Origin: Ophioderma brevispina
Taxonomy: Eukaryota > Echinodermata > Ophiuroidea > Amphilepidida > Ophiodermatidae
Direction of reading: 5' to 3'
DNA length: 64,000 bases
NCBI GenBank assembly: GCA_023653785.1
Contig: JAMKCH010022313.1
Coordinates: forward strand, 1 to 64,000
The translations under genes and the position numbers were made by a program. Shown here piece by piece: positions 11,861 to 24,589 of this stretch. Each line of letters opens with the position of its first letter. Position 1 is the stretch's first letter. A model generated the notes under the pieces. It was given only the letters and a program-made list of their open reading frames with translations, searched no databases and was not told the origin of the DNA.

Positions 11861-12045
11861 TAATGTGTTCACATAATCTGAGCATAGTTTCGTAATTTTG
11901 GTACTTAATAGGCTTGTTACAACATTAAAACGCAGAGGATAGTAACAATAATAATCGCTATCATTATTGTTTTTCATCCGTTATTCTATCGAAACACAGA
12001 ATATCAAACTTTAAATGTCTTCATATTTCCAGATTTACATATCTC

Positions 12046-12395
12046 CCTGAAGGTCCATGGCCCGCGCTATTATCCTCGTCCCCAGAGACCCAGATTTTCC
12101 GGAAGTGGTCAAAATTTTGGTATCAGAAGAAAGCTACTATTTTTCGCCTTACCCGGTGAAATCTTCGAGCTAACGGACTGTTTGGGTTTTGGATGTTTAT
12201 TGAGCGAAAGGTGCCCTTTTTGTCGACAATATTAATTTTTACACAAGCAATTATTAGGGATTGAAAATCACGTTTTTATCTCTCACATCAAAACGGGTTG
12301 ATATCGGCGGGAACTTTATCAGATGGGGTTTTGGTGTGAGGCCCATTCCATCAAGATAAAAACTAATCGACTTAAATCAGGGCCTCGCCCTTTAA
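12046..12395 (+). mobile_element. MITE family 1, copy 1
   Basis: The left end reads TGAAGGTCCATGGCCCGCG, and the right end in reverse reads ACTTAAAGGGCGAGGCCC. The interior (GATTTTCCGGAAGTGG, TATCAGA(A/T)GAAAG, CTATTTTTC) is shared with 56203-56520 (opposite strand) and, more loosely, with 24911-25254 and 28279-28617. No coding capacity. This copy is more diverged at its ends than the 24.9 and 28.3 kb copies. Confidence 0.75.
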
Positions 12396-13000
12396 GTTAA
12401 AATATATTTTTCAAGAATGTGGAGTTCCCTTTATAGACCGCATAATAGATCCCTTCATCTGATTGTTTAAAAGTGGAGGCCATAAATTCAATCTAGCTTC
12501 AAGAATTGATCCAAAAGGACCTATTGCCTGGCAGAGCGGGCCTAGTTCATGACACTGCCCGGACCCCTCTTCCCAGCTTAAAAAACTGTCGTACAAACTA
12601 TTCTGAGTGTACATATTGAGCTGGTGTAAGAGATGAATTTTTGCCTTTTGACGGATATGCCGACTGACAGTACGGAGTAAAAAAATGTAGTGCCAGTCTG
12701 ATGCGGGCTTGGCAAGGAAATGATTGATCGCAGGACCTGTATTCATGCTATGAGCTTGTAGATGACATCTGAAAGGAATCGAGATGCCCAGCTCATAGGG
12801 CTAATACCAACGGCAGGTAAATACACCGTGAAGATATTTGGATTATAATTTTGACACCGATAACGCCATCTGCAGCCGTGTAAAAGTTTCTAATCCGGTT
12901 TTTGGTTAGTTTGTACGCATCTTGCCGACAAAAATGGCAAGAATCGAATACGGTGATCCGTTTTGGACTCCAACATCACTTCCTCACCACAAGAAAATAA
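12395..13000. other. No recognised feature
   Basis: The minus-strand open frame 12411-12746 has no recognisable domain. No repeat partner was seen. Confidence 0.35.
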
Positions 13001-13002
13001 CC

Positions 13003-14007
13003 CGTGAGCTAGCACACATTTGTAACACATCTCAATACAAAAGTTTGAGTGATTACTATTTGACAGACTTACAGGGACCCATGAACGTGATTCTTAAGTG
13101 GCGCAAAGGTTGGTGCCTTAAGGAGAGGGGGCCAAAACAAAGTTTGTAGCAGGGCGTCAAATTTGTAAATTGATCCAATCATTGAAAAGCACACCATGTT
13201 ATGTGTCTAACCATAGGATTTCAGAAAAGGTATAGTTTGTAATATGACAGCCGGAAGTTTTTCAGATTTATAGGCTAAAACAGCAAAATCATAAGAGCAG
13301 GGTCATTTTCGTTGGGTTAAGTGGTGCAAATTTTAAAATTTCTTCGATTTGGTAAAAATGGTGCAATTATTGGTGAGCTCATAGGATGATTAAAGACCCT
13401 ATCAGTGATTTGCAAAATATTTGAAATTTGCAGGAATAGCTTCACAAAGTGAAGGATAAGTCTATAGAATTCTCATAAGTTACCTTTTCCATTGTGAATT
13501 GACAGAAAAGTAAGCAAACGGCAGTGTTCCAAGATACGAATTCCCATTCAATTACGTTTGTCGTAAGTGTCCGTTCGGACAGTAATTACTAAAATCTCTG
13601 AATTCTGTCCTTATTATGTTTGCTTCTGGTCTTAGCATTTGCAGTGCATGTTAGAGACCTGTACTTGTTACATACATTCAGAAATCTGATTTTGAATGAT
13701 TTTTCGATTGCTTTTTATCAAAATCACTGATAGTGTCTTTAGGAATAGTTTTTTGAGTGTCTCAATGCTTCCTTACGAAAGTAGGGGGGTACAAGATCAA
13801 GCCCCATTGATGCCATTGAGTTTGACCTTCTGTGCCCCTACATCGGAAACTAAGCATTTAGACAGTCAAAACTATTCCTTATTGTAATCCTATGACTACA
13901 CCAATAATTTCACCATTTTTTAATCCAAACGAGTCAACTTAAAAATTATGCCCCCTGTACAACTGAAAATTGACCTATCATGCTATTATTGATTTTTGCT
14001 GTTTTAG
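13003..14007. mobile_element. Palindromic TIR element (family 2), one end missing
   Basis: The left end has GAGCTAGCACACATTTGTAA, the same terminus that starts and ends the element at 31828-33335. Within it, 13275 (GCTAAAACAGCAAAATCATA) pairs with about 14005 (TTTTGCTGTTTTAGC). An inner hairpin runs from about 13738 (AGGAATAGTTTTTTGAG) to about 13880 (AAACTATTCCTTA), with AGTAGGGGG pairing with CCCCTAC. The right portion matches 31890-32165 directly. The far-right terminus was not found, so this copy is truncated or its end has diverged. Confidence 0.7.
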
Positions 14008-14009
14008 CT

Positions 14010-14510
14010 ATTGTATCGATCTGTATCTCTTTTCGCTAACTTGCAACTTGCAAATGAAACAAATGTCACTTGAACAAAATATTATATGATCATGTGAATT
14101 GCAGGTAGATTTTTTACTTTGATTTTCCACATTGAATGATGATTATTGTCCGGTTAACAGTCACCCATGCGAGGTATCGGCTTCGTGGTTTTGTGCGTTT
14201 TTGTTTTTTTCCATGTATCTCCGACCAAGTAGGTGCGATTGCGAGGTTTCGCTAAGCAGTTTTGTTTGTTCCCGTGTTTAAGCCAATCACAGGTTTTTCT
14301 CCGTTACCATGGCACCAGGGTGAAATGACATACTTTTCCGAAAACTAGAGAATCATATTAACAATATGATATACAGCACCGCCAACTCATTTTTTAAGAA
14401 TGTTGTCTAAGTTAAAGCGGCATCGAGTCACCAAAGTTGACGGGTTACCCCCCCCCCCCTTTTTTTAAACCCGGGAATTTACGAAGTCGTGAATGGGATC
14501 AGGGCAAGGC
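14010..14510. other. No recognised gene; C-run at 14446
   Basis: Unassigned AT-rich DNA with a run of about 11 C followed by 7 T at 14446-14467. Confidence 0.4.
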
Positions 14511-14514
14511 TGGC

Positions 14515-14860
14515 ACCAAAGATACCGCAGCTAGTATGTCAAAAGAAAGTGTAAAGCGTCCAGTCAGGTCCAAATAACAAACCTGCAATTATCAAAAAAA
14601 CGTTTCATATGTAACATATTTAAAAACCATTAAAATACATTTAGCATATTCGAAAGTTCCATTAAATTGTTTGAATGTTTAATGATAGTTGTCGCCCGGC
14701 TGAGTGCAATTTATCTCCATCTATAGTCGATTTTATCCACCGTGTCACCTCCACCCCCGGGAGTGTGCACAAACAAAGTGTGTGTCTTTTCTAAAATCAA
14801 TTCATCAACTTAATCCATACTATATCACTTTGTTATTTAATTAATAGCATTATTTTTACT
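14515..14860 (+). repeat. Dispersed repeat X, copy 1 (uninterrupted)
   Basis: Shares AGCTAGTATGTCAAAAGAAA, GTGTAAAGC(G/T)TCCAGTCA, CATATTCG(A/C)AAGTTCC and ATTAAATTGTTT in order with 25318-25900. In the 25 kb copy the two halves are separated by a palindromic insertion. No coding potential is apparent, and the repeat class is unknown. Confidence 0.7.
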
Positions 14861-14940
14861 GACTGCTAGTTGGAGACAGCAACTCACTGCCGTCATCCAT
14901 TGTGCACTATGCTTTTTGGCTATGCTAAAAGCACACACAT

Positions 14941-15832
14941 ATACAGAGTGGTCCAAAAAAAGGTTACACTTTTTCATCTGCAATTGCTCAAAAGTATGGG
15001 TAGACATAATCAACATTAGTTTGAAGTATTTTATTAACTACAATATCTTGTTGGAACCTGGTGAAAACGGCGTTGAAAACAAAGCTGAAATGACAAAATG
15101 GCCGCCATCTCGAGAAAAAGTCAAAAACCCTTGCATACACGTATGTCTATGGCACTCATTGGTGGTTCCGAATTATTAATCCAAGATTGATACACATACT
15201 TGAACAATGCACCCCGTCATGGGACTTGGTATTTATAATAAACACAAAGGTAAGAATTAAGACACCTCCAAATTGTTTCAAGTTTCTCTTATAAATTTAA
15301 AATAAAACGGGGCAATATTTTGTTCTTTATGAATCTTGTCCCAAACCAGCAAACTTCGAAAATCGTACAAGCAAGTCTCGATCAGTCATGGCCAGAAAAA
15401 CTCATGTATCTTTCATTTAAAATGCTCCCATTTGAAATCAACTTAATTATTATGTACTAGGCATGTCAATTCAGTTTCACGGTTGAGATATTCTCTCATT
15501 CATTTTCAAACGTAAACGCCTTAACAACAACTTGAAGGGGTTCAGTAGTTTGTAAGTGAGTAGACATCAAGTTCACGCAATGGTAGTGATTTCTGTTAAA
15601 CATAATGGTTGTCCCATAGACTTACGTGTGGTGCAAATTGGGTTTTGACCATTTTTTCGCATTATGGCCCGCCATTTTTGTTATTTAGCTTTTGTTTTGA
15701 ACGCCCGTTTTCATGAAGTATAAACAGATCTTGTAGTTAATAATATCTTCAAAAAAATTGTGATATGTCCCACCACTTTTGAGAGACTTGCAGATTAAAA
15801 GTGTAAACCTTTTTTTTGGACTCACACGGTAT
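14941..15832. mobile_element. Foldback DNA element, arms of about 225 bp, Tc1/mariner-like ends
   Basis: The left arm (14941-15165) starts ATACAGAGTGGTCCAAAAAA. The right arm (15601-15832) ends TTTTTTGGACTCACACGGTAT. The arms pair over GTTACACTTTT, TGCAATTGCTCAAAAGT / CACTTTTGAGAGACTTGC, TTGTAGTTAATAA, CGTTTTCA and GTATGTCTATGG. The ends resemble mariner-type termini (TA then CAG-GTGGTCC). The centre (15166-15600) is unique, and no transposase is encoded. Confidence 0.82.
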
Positions 15833-15959
15833 ACCTTGCTCCTGTATTGTTTTCTAAGATTCGTTTCTACCTCAGCTGTATGTAATGTATGGGAGCATGT
15901 TAACCTGCAGTCAAATTAAATAATCAATATCGAATAATAAAATGTTGATGTATTAAAGG

Positions 15960-17860
15960 CATGTCAATCAAAGAATGACAACGAAGGATCCAATGATGAA
16001 CAAACCCAACTGCAACAATCTCCTAATTCCAACTACTCCAACTGAAACAAGGCGGTCAAATATCAAGTGAGCGCTGGAAGAAGAAGCTGCTCGAAAAGGA
16101 AGTTAAAAGATGGCAGATGCACATGCGAGGAACAACAGCCATGAACTCTTCAAGTGTGGTCCGTTAGACTAGCGATTGAAGAGCTCACTGCCAGCATCTT
16201 AGCCAAAGACAACATGGCTCCCTAAAAACTGCTCCAGATAAAAGTAATGAAAGTGCTGGGAAGAACACTTCATCAAACATCTCAACACGAATTCCGAGAG
16301 ATGAGAGTCTTCACTCCAATCCCCGAACCGGCCATTCTAACTCAACACGGCATCCTTTCGCAATACAGAAGTAAAGAGCCTTAATAAAGTGAAAATATAC
16401 AGAGACAATGTGGATGTGGATAAATCCGTGAAACCCTGAAGCAGGTGGCCCAGCTATGAGACCGCTACTGTTGAAAATAATCAACATGCTTGGTAGAAGG
16501 GGCAAAATTCCAGAGACTGGAGCAAGGGACTGAATACTCCAGTGTACAAGAAGGTGAGAAACTAGATCCTGCCACTATAGAGCAATTGCCTTACTGTCCA
16601 TCCCAGGGAAGTATTCTGTAGATGATCCTAACCGTATCCAGGACAACCATATATGACTACCTTGGAGAGGACCAATGTGGATTAGAAGCTCAGATGTACT
16701 ACGAAAATCTGTCGTTATATTGTGTCGCCACGTGCTCGAGAAGGCCAAAGAAAGACGCATTCCGTTACATTACCCTGGAACTTTGTAGATTTTAAGGCAG
16801 CATTTGATACATTTGGAGAGAGGCACTCTGAAAATGCTTAATAATTGGAGTAGACAGCAAGCTTGTACACCTAATTGAAAAGATTTATGAGCCCATATTC
16901 TCAGTTAGTGTGAATGGAAAACTCACTGACTGGTTTCGAGTCTTCGTTGGTGTGAGACAGGTATGCGTTCTATCTCCATGCCTCTCCAATCTCTTCTTAG
17001 AAATTGTAATGAGAGGAGTTCAAAACATAGGCTCCGGAATCCAAAATGGGGAGAGATGAAAATCACCAACATTCGTTATGCCGATGGACACAAACCTGCT
17101 GTAAATGGTCTTGAAATTACAGCTATACACAGAAGAATCTGGGGAAAAAGCCGGCGCCAAATGGGGAATGAAGATCAACCCCTCTAAATGCAAGTCCATG
17201 TCCGATGACCCAAGAGGACATCACCATTAAACAGACACCTAGACCAAAGTAAATGCATTTTGTCTTTTTGGAAGTAATGTTGCCTTCGGTTTTAAGGAGG
17301 ACACAAGGGGCGGACCAGACTGCAGCATGGCATTCGGTATAGTCAGGACTACCATCTGGAGCAATCATGACTTCACAAGATACGATCAAAGGAAGAATAT
17401 ACCAGTATTTCTTATACTCCCCATTGCAACCTATGGAGCAGAGTCCTGGGGTTATTGCGCAGCAGACTGCCAAAAACTAGGAAAGCTTGGATGAGATGTC
17501 TCCGGTCCATCCTAGGAGTGAACCTGGACAAAATTAGAAATGATGAAATTAGACAGCGACTGAACATCACATGCACCATCATGAATGCAGTCACCAGGAG
17601 ACGGCTGAAGTGGTTTTGACATGTCATCAGGATGCCGGAACACAAGTTACCATACCAGCCTATACGCAAGACTTTAACAAGCGTAGGAAGCCAAGTTGCC
17701 CCAAACCAGCAGATGGAAGGACCAGATCCCCAAGGGACACAGACTTGGACTCCAAAATGCCGAATCTTCTATTGCAAAGGCAGACCAGAATGGAGGAGAA
17801 TTACTAATGAGAGAGCAAAGGGACGCCCGTCCTATGCCAGGTAAAGTTCCAAAGTCAAGT
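15960..17860 (+). pseudogene. Decayed LINE, reverse transcriptase and C-terminus
   Basis: A multi-frame plus-strand reading gives, in order: a KIPETWSKGLNTPVYKKGE-like entry to the RT domain; FVDFKAAFDT at about 16775-16805 (RT motif A region); VFVGVRQVCVLSPCLSNLF at about 16940-17000 (the G-V-R-Q-G-C-x-L-S-P block, with Gly replaced by Val); and NIRYADG at about 17070-17090, where the catalytic YADD has become YADG. Further on are ATYGAESW at 17430 and RRRLKWF, TrpCys-stop in place of GHV, then RMPEHKLPYQP at 17590-17660. This order is standard for RTE/CR1-like non-LTR elements. Numerous stops and frame changes, plus the loss of one catalytic Asp, make it inactive. Confidence 0.85.
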
Positions 17861-18440
17861 CAAGTATTTCGCTATAATTATTTTTTAGAGTAAATTTTAC
17901 TAAATATCCTAGCGTGAGGAAACAATAAAACATAAAAAACACAATCGCTATTTTTAAATAACATCTAGTTGTCGGTAAAACTATCTAAATATTATGAACA
18001 CACCTTAAGCTGAAATAAATCGAGTCATTGCTATACTCATAAACCATATTTTAAAAACCCTTAAGGCCAGTTTCGTGTAATTCCAGCACCCTTCTGTTTT
18101 ATTAATTTTCACTAGAATCCTTTAGAAAAAGCTTATCGCGAAATATAGTTGGTCCCGATCTTGCAGTTTTGTTTATGAGCCAATTCTTGTTTCCCACGGT
18201 CCATAGGCCACTGGGCTGTAATTTCTGTCCGTTTAAGGACAGAAAATACAAAATTGTGAATTTCCTACAGATACGACCGAATTTGCACGTAAGATTAGGG
18301 CCACGTCGATTACTTAGGCAACGGTTCAGATGATTAAGAATCTAAACTTTTTGAGGTAAGTCGGGGGGGGGGGGGACGAGGCTGTGGATCAAGAAATTCC
18401 CCTTAAATATCAGCTGTTGAATTTTTTCCAAATGGAAAGA
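17860..18440. other. No recognised gene; G-run at 18362
   Basis: Unassigned AT-rich DNA with a run of about 14 G at 18362-18376. Confidence 0.4.
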
Positions 18441-18582
18441 TAACCGCCATATTGTTTAGTACCTCTGCACACCACATGCTTCACAAGAACGTTTCCAAGG
18501 TTTATGGACAAACAAGTACAAAAGGAAAACCGCCAAAACTTGTTTTGAACTTGCCCCTGCTATCCTTAATCCGTCCCTATAG

Positions 18583-19165
18583 ATGAGGCGACACCAATGT
18601 TTACAAAAACAAGCACCTGGTCTAGGTAGAGTTATATAGAATCCATTGAGGCAAATGCGTATTGCCATTCATTCCGCCCAGCACTACTGCACAAAGTATA
18701 CCAGCGGCAATACCTCATTTCCATCAATGGGATGTCTATATGAACGTCTAACTGGTCTTCTGACATGTTAGAGATGCGAAGAATATGCACATACAGCTAC
18801 AGTATCCAATAGCCTTATCTCGCCTGGTTGAGCGCGAATTTTAAAAGCACAGATCCTGAGTGCTACGCATACTGCCGGGGCAGGTGCTTTGTTCGTTGGC
18901 CGGCGTTGACGTCACATGGTAACATCATCTATAAACGAATTCCGATTTTTTTCACATTCCAACACCTCACTGCAGCCATAGCGGGGTGCATCCTGCTTGA
19001 ATGAATTCACCCAAATGTGCAGATAAGTGTAGCATTTGAATTATCCTTAATCAAGCGTGGTACAGGACGACAAAAGATTGGGTAGTTTGGGTTGATTGCC
19101 CCCCACCCCCCAGTAAGGGCGGTCAATTCTGACACCATTCATTTGGCTGGTCGATTGGTCTATAG
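18583..19165. mobile_element. Insertion of about 580 bp flanked by CTATAG
   Basis: This segment interrupts an otherwise continuous repeat arm, and the CTATAG at both edges looks like a 6-base target duplication. Its class is unknown; near the edges ACAAGCACCTGGTC and GGCAGGTGCTTTGT face each other. It carries a copy of the small hairpin MITE at 18637-18739. Confidence 0.6.
18637..18739. mobile_element. Small hairpin MITE (family 4), copy 1
   Basis: ATAGAATCCATTGAGGCAAA on the left pairs with TTTCCATCAATGGGATGTCTAT on the right, with TATTGCC / GGCAATA inside. The 150-bp element at 29163-29312 has the same arms. Confidence 0.7.
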
Positions 19166-19405
19166 GAAACAATGCTTTGATTTTTCTTGTGCACCACGAC
19201 AGAAAAAAAACTAAATCATCTCTTTATACATAAACGGCGTAGACGTACTACTTCGGCTTATTACTAATTGTGATCTATTAATGGTAAACATACCAAATAT
19301 AAAAAAACCGGGTCGAAAAAGAAATTTTTTTTTTTGAGGGCGCTTCGTCTGGAAAATCTCATGCTCTTTAAGTAGATTACAGTCGCCGAAATTATTACAA
19401 TGCAT

Positions 19406-20019
19406 TATCTCTTTTTTTTTTTCCCACCATGTTTTGCCCCAACTCCCACGGTTAAACCCACCTCTTAAATAAATATATTTCCAAATTTCTCAACTGATGA
19501 GATAAGTTATTGGTGGAGCGACAGTGAGAGCTGTGAATGCTGGAATCTATACCTGTTGATAGTACTGGAGAATATTTGGCTTGGTGGCCTCCGTACAAAT
19601 TAGGAAGAACTGAAGACTGGTGGATGCTTGTAACAGCCTGCTTAGACATATACCATATATCAGGGCAAGATTGATATGTTCTTTTAAGGTAGAACAATGT
19701 GGGGGGTGTGATGTTGCTATAATGGGTGGGTTGGGTAATTTTAGTAAAAAACACACGTGATAGTATTGAAAAATAATATTTTAAACAAAAATGGAAGTTC
19801 TGACAGAAAAAATAAGCCCCAAAAAAACACATTTCTCCATTCGGTATCCAACGAAAATAAATTAACACAAAAAACAATTTTCATATGACATTTCTGTATG
19901 TTAAAAAAATCCATAGATAAGACTAAATTGAAAAACAAGTTTTGTTCGGATATTAACAATATGGGTGGAATAGGTATCCATTTGCGTGGTCACTGGTCAC
20001 GCTGAATGGTTCCTGAGGA
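19406..20019. other. No recognised feature
   Basis: Includes a minus-strand open frame of 141 codons (19452-19877). It has no recognised domain, is rich in Phe and hydrophobic residues and overlaps other open frames. It is treated as spurious. Confidence 0.35.
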
Positions 20020-20486
20020 TTACGGCGGTCCGGTAAGTACGTACTCCTGGTTTCCTAAAATTGAAAAAAAAGTTGGCGTAAATTGAAACCAGTGTTTGAA
20101 AATTTTCTCAAGACTACTGGAAAAATATCGAACGACACGTGGGAAAAATGGATACGCTCTGTCGATTGCGTGGTTTCACTTTTCGTGTTTTGTGGACCGA
20201 GTACCCCCCCAATAAAATGTTCGATTTTCTGCTAGGTTCTAATAGTTCAGACCGCCAACTAAGATAGCATATTTCAAAACAAAAAGTAACGGACCCTCTG
20301 ATGGGCCAAAAATTCATAGAACCCCTTTGTTTTTCGGAGATATTTGAGGTTTAATTTCCAATACAACACATTCTCTATGAGCGCACTGATACGTTTTTAT
20401 CTCTCGCGCAGTATAATTTAGATCATATCTTTCCCAGTGTGTGACACTTCCTACAAAACCGGGAAATATTTACCGGACCGCCGTAA
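20020..20486. mobile_element. Short TIR element, perfect 17-bp termini
   Basis: TTACGGCGGTCCGGTAA at 20020-20036 is exactly inverted at 20470-20486. The total length is 467 bp, with no coding region. If TA is the target duplication, the termini are CGGCGGTCCGG; the superfamily is undetermined. The GC-rich perfect ends stand out from the AT-rich surroundings and suggest a fairly recent insertion. Confidence 0.8.
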
Positions 20487-23239
20487 ACCAATCAATGGAT
20501 TATGCTAATGTGCGAATAAGTGTGTTAAACCAACCAAATTCAGCAGTGAAGAAATCTCAGACACTGAAGTAATCAATATGTACATTGCTGCAATAATTCT
20601 AAATAATACAAAACTCCTATAAATAAGCTTTAACAGTCACAAACTGTGCTAGAGCCATAAACTATTATATAAATAATGATTTCTAAGTCCAATATAGCTA
20701 AAGCCTGGTAGTGGCCAAGTGGCCGCCAAAATATGCCAAATATAGAAATCTTTGTTATACAGGGTAAATCAACCATAAAATAGTTACAGGTAAAAGCGGC
20801 CCTCGTTAAGAGGTAAGAGAAATAAAATAGTGACGTATTATTTACGTCAATATCACAAATGAATCGTGCTTTTGAATACCGTTACAATCATCCGATTTGG
20901 TTTTGCAATCCAGAGATATTGGACATTGATATGATGAAAAACATCCAGAGGTAATTTGTAGCCTAACTTTTTAAGTTTTCCATAAACTTTAAATGTGTAT
21001 ATAACAATGTGTATATACAATGGAATATTTTTGACTCGTACTCATGATATTAAAACCACAAAGATAAAAGACCGATCAAACAGTGTGCATAGCTTGGAAA
21101 AATGCATACGGCGTCGTGTTCTGGTGTTACGTCCATTTTAGTACCATTTGTGCTTAGGGAGCTGGAATACCCTATAGAGAAGGAGAATTAGTCATGCAGA
21201 GGAGAGATGATTGCACATTGTTTCCATCGGTTAAAAAGTATGATTGTCAACAGGGATTACTGTAATTTTTAAATAATTGGCTGGTTTCGTCATGTGTCAT
21301 TACTTCAACAATACTAGCCCTATTCCCCACCACTATAACCGATCAAATCAGGCTTGAGCGCGTAATGTAGTATTCCACTCGTCATTTGATTAGCGCAGCC
21401 GAGCAGTGAACTCCGGTGCGTGTGATTTCAATGCAGTTCACGCTGGCAGAGTTCAATGGAATTTTGCGCAGACTTATTGGAGATGTGCAAAGTCACAGAT
21501 ATCTGTGCGCCCGTGTACAACGAATTACGATAAAGTCTAGGGTAACAACCCGCAGCATAGTTTTGCTTTTCAAATTTCCGAAATGGAAATAAACTTTAAA
21601 GAATGACTGTCATGATAAGGCACCACACACAAACAAAACAATAAAACAAATGTCAAGTACCCGAAAACAAAACACAGCAACCCCAAAGGCAAACAAAAAA
21701 AGCAACACCCCAAAAGCAAACCAAAATCAAGAACCTTCAAAAAAACAATGAAACAATAACCCAGTACCTTCTACAATTTCCGCTACCAAATTTCAATGCG
21801 AAATGTTTTTATTTATTTATTTTTAAAATTTAAAGTTTTCCCCCAAGAGAGCCTCAAAACATGCCAAATGTAAGCTATGTTAATTAAGACCTCAGTTAAG
21901 ACAGTCGCAAAATATTTAAAAACAAAAATAGCTTGGACCTACGATCTCTGATTATGCATTTTTTAAACAAGAGGCATTAGGCCCCTATTGTAAACGATAC
22001 TCAAGAAACTCAAATTTTCTCCAATTCATGAAATAAAAAAATATGACTGTTGAAAGTAACTGCTTCAAAATTTGTGCGCGGCTTACCGATGAACAAACTT
22101 GTTGATTTTCCCCTTTTGAGTCCTAAAGCAAAGGAGATTATTAGACCCATATTTAGGCCTAGTTCCACCGCGGACACTCAACAGTTGACCATATTCAATG
22201 GCGGAGTTAGCTAAAAATTGGCTGATTTTGCAAGAATTTGCAGAATTAACGGGAGGCGCGCGCCCCCTCCGCCCCTCCCGGGATCCGCGCCTGATATTTT
22301 TATTTTTAACCTGTTTTTCTTGCCAGACACATATAACGCTACTCAAATTTGGTCGGAAATGTGCCTCAGACACAACCTACATTCAATTCGGCCCTACATC
22401 ACTGAGTTCGATTTCAAAACATGTTTGGTTTGAATTACACCGCTCAGCAACACGACCTAAAATAGAACCGTGTGTGACGACCACACTGCGTACACGCAGC
22501 AGCTACTCTGTAGTCCAGCGCATAGTTGACAATTGCGCAAGCGTTGCTATTTGCGATGACTTCACGCAGTCCACGCGAGTGTGTTCGAATCGGTCAAACA
22601 ACTGCTTTTTCGTCATCTCTGTGCCCTTAAAATAGCATGTAATTTCCAATTTCTACTGAACGAAAGAGGTTCCATGAGCGATTTTAACTATTTCTTAGAT
22701 GAGTTCCGTTCAATAGCATAACAAAATTTAATAGAAATCTGTTCATAGAACCTTGACCAATTTTATCGTTCAACATGTTGAGTAACAAATTTTACTTTTC
22801 ACTTTTTGAAATGAGTAACTAAATAAATGCTTCGAAATGTAATCGATAAAAATCCATTTTGGTCTCTATTTGTTGATATATAGTTGTCCAGTTATTTTTT
22901 CACTACTGTTAACAAATTGATTTTTGAATATACGTGTTTGGGGACGAAATTGAGATTTAAATCGTGCATGTGAATTACGGCAAATAACCGTTATGATTTT
23001 TGTCATTCGGGGGTTTTACAAATCATCGGGCTACGCGTGTAGGTTTTGATCCGGTAGTGTGTGCAGCCGATGCCACAAACGAGGTGTCACAATACGCGTA
23101 GTAAGGGTAAACACTGCTTTTATTCGATTCCCTAGCGAAATCTGTAATGGGGGCTCCATTTCTTGACTTGGTGCTTGTTTTTTACGAAATTAGTTTTGAC
23201 ATTTTTACACATTTTCCGCTCCCGTTCTTATTCCTGAGC

Positions 23240-23345
23240 GGGAGGCAGCAGTTGGCTCTCTATCTGTCATCGGGAGTACGGGCCCCGATATACGATTATA
23301 ATAATATGTTTCTCTTTCAGGTTAATAGGGAAGCTCGTTAGAAAC
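23240..23345 (+). repeat. Direct repeat pair, copy 1 (partner near 24590-24685)
   Basis: CAGTTG, CTGTCATCGG(G)AGTACGG, CCGATATACG, then ATGATTCTCTTTCAGGT-like text occur in order in both places. TTCTCTTTCAGGT resembles a splice acceptor, so a decayed exon is conceivable, but no protein family was recognised. Confidence 0.5.
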
Positions 23346-24589
23346 TATTTTCTACGCGTTTGGGCATAAATAATTTTATGAATAAATAATAGTTCTAACG
23401 ATAACCTGGGGTATACTACTGAACTATGTTGGTGCTGTCTCGCGATTTTCGATGGAACATCATGAGGTGATGGTCACTGATCCTTTTTCCGACAGCCACC
23501 AGACCGCATGTTAATTTTAGGGACAATGTAAAACTCAAGAAAGTTTGTTCAGATTCTTCAGTTGTAAATGAAGTTTTATATCTTTTCTAGGTTTACTAGT
23601 TTTTCATCACACTTGCAGAAGTCATGTTTTCATTATGTTTTTTACCACATAAATTGGCTCCTTTTCACGTGCATCAAAAAAATTGTTGCAACGATTGCAG
23701 ATGAACTTGACCTTGATGAAATCACCGAATCATAGATTTGTTGTGTTTTTAATAAGCCAATCTAATATACTTCCAAATGTTGAAAAAAATGAAATAAACG
23801 ATTAAAAAAATAGCAGATATAACTAATTTTTGAAGCACACCTCTTTTTTTCCTCCTCCTACCTTCCCAATTGGATGTGTACAGTTAAGCAAGATACGTTA
23901 ATGTACGATTCCTGGGCATAGCGTTATGAAAGAATGATGACCCATGCTATTTGTTAATTGATATGAATGCCATGATCTCCTTCATTATCTTCAAAAGATT
24001 TCACACAAAATCTCACCCAATTAATCTTGATGTGTAAATGAAAAGGGTTTCAACACTGCTACTGTAATTCAGGTATAAATACAAAAGCTATGCCAATAAT
24101 GAACAAAACTCTTTGCAATAGCCTAAACAATGGGAAGATCTTGTTTTCTTGCTCTGCACCAGATACTTGGTGTTTGAATTCGTCATATCAGTTGGTACAT
24201 TGGTATAAAATAGATTAATTAACCGTAGTTGAAATAATAAAGAAAATGTATTCATTAAGTTGACAAAGCAATCATGATATTGATATTGTAAATACCTTCT
24301 CGACAAACACAATTTTTGTGGGTAAATCCCATACATGGCGAAAAAAAGTGTGGGTACACAATTGGTCATATCGGGCTTATTTTATAATCGATTTTCTTTC
24401 ATTTTTTTCACATTTGGAATTATATGAGATGTGTTTTTATAAAAACAACACCCAAATACCTATTATAATGATTGCATTAATGTCAAGATCATCTTTATCC
24501 TTGCACAATTTTTTTTGATCACGTAGATAAGTAAGATTTAGACCCTCCACGTGCAGAAGTACGCTCTGTTTAGGACTCTGTTTCTAGCA

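Larger units (their letters stand above)
18470..19405. mobile_element. Partial copy of foldback family 3, split by an insertion
   Basis: 18478-18582 matches one arm of the element at 40858-41714 (AACGTTTCCAAGGTTTATGG, CAAACAAGTACAAAAGGAAA, CTTGTTTTGAACTTGCC). The match resumes at 19160-19405 (AACAATGCTTTGAT, ACGACAGAAA, ACTAAATCATC, CCGGG(T)TCGA, GGGCGCTTC). The join is marked by CTATAG on both sides (18577-18582 and 19160-19165). Only one arm is present; the mirrored arm is missing. Confidence 0.75.

Noticed and set aside
19452..19877. Minus-strand open frame of 141 codons
   Set aside because: No recognised motif, AT-rich composition, and overlapping alternative frames. The length is within chance for 64 kb.
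22198..22635. Plus-strand open frame of 145 codons
   Set aside because: No family resemblance. It starts in a GC-rich repeat-like patch, with an overlapping open frame in another phase.
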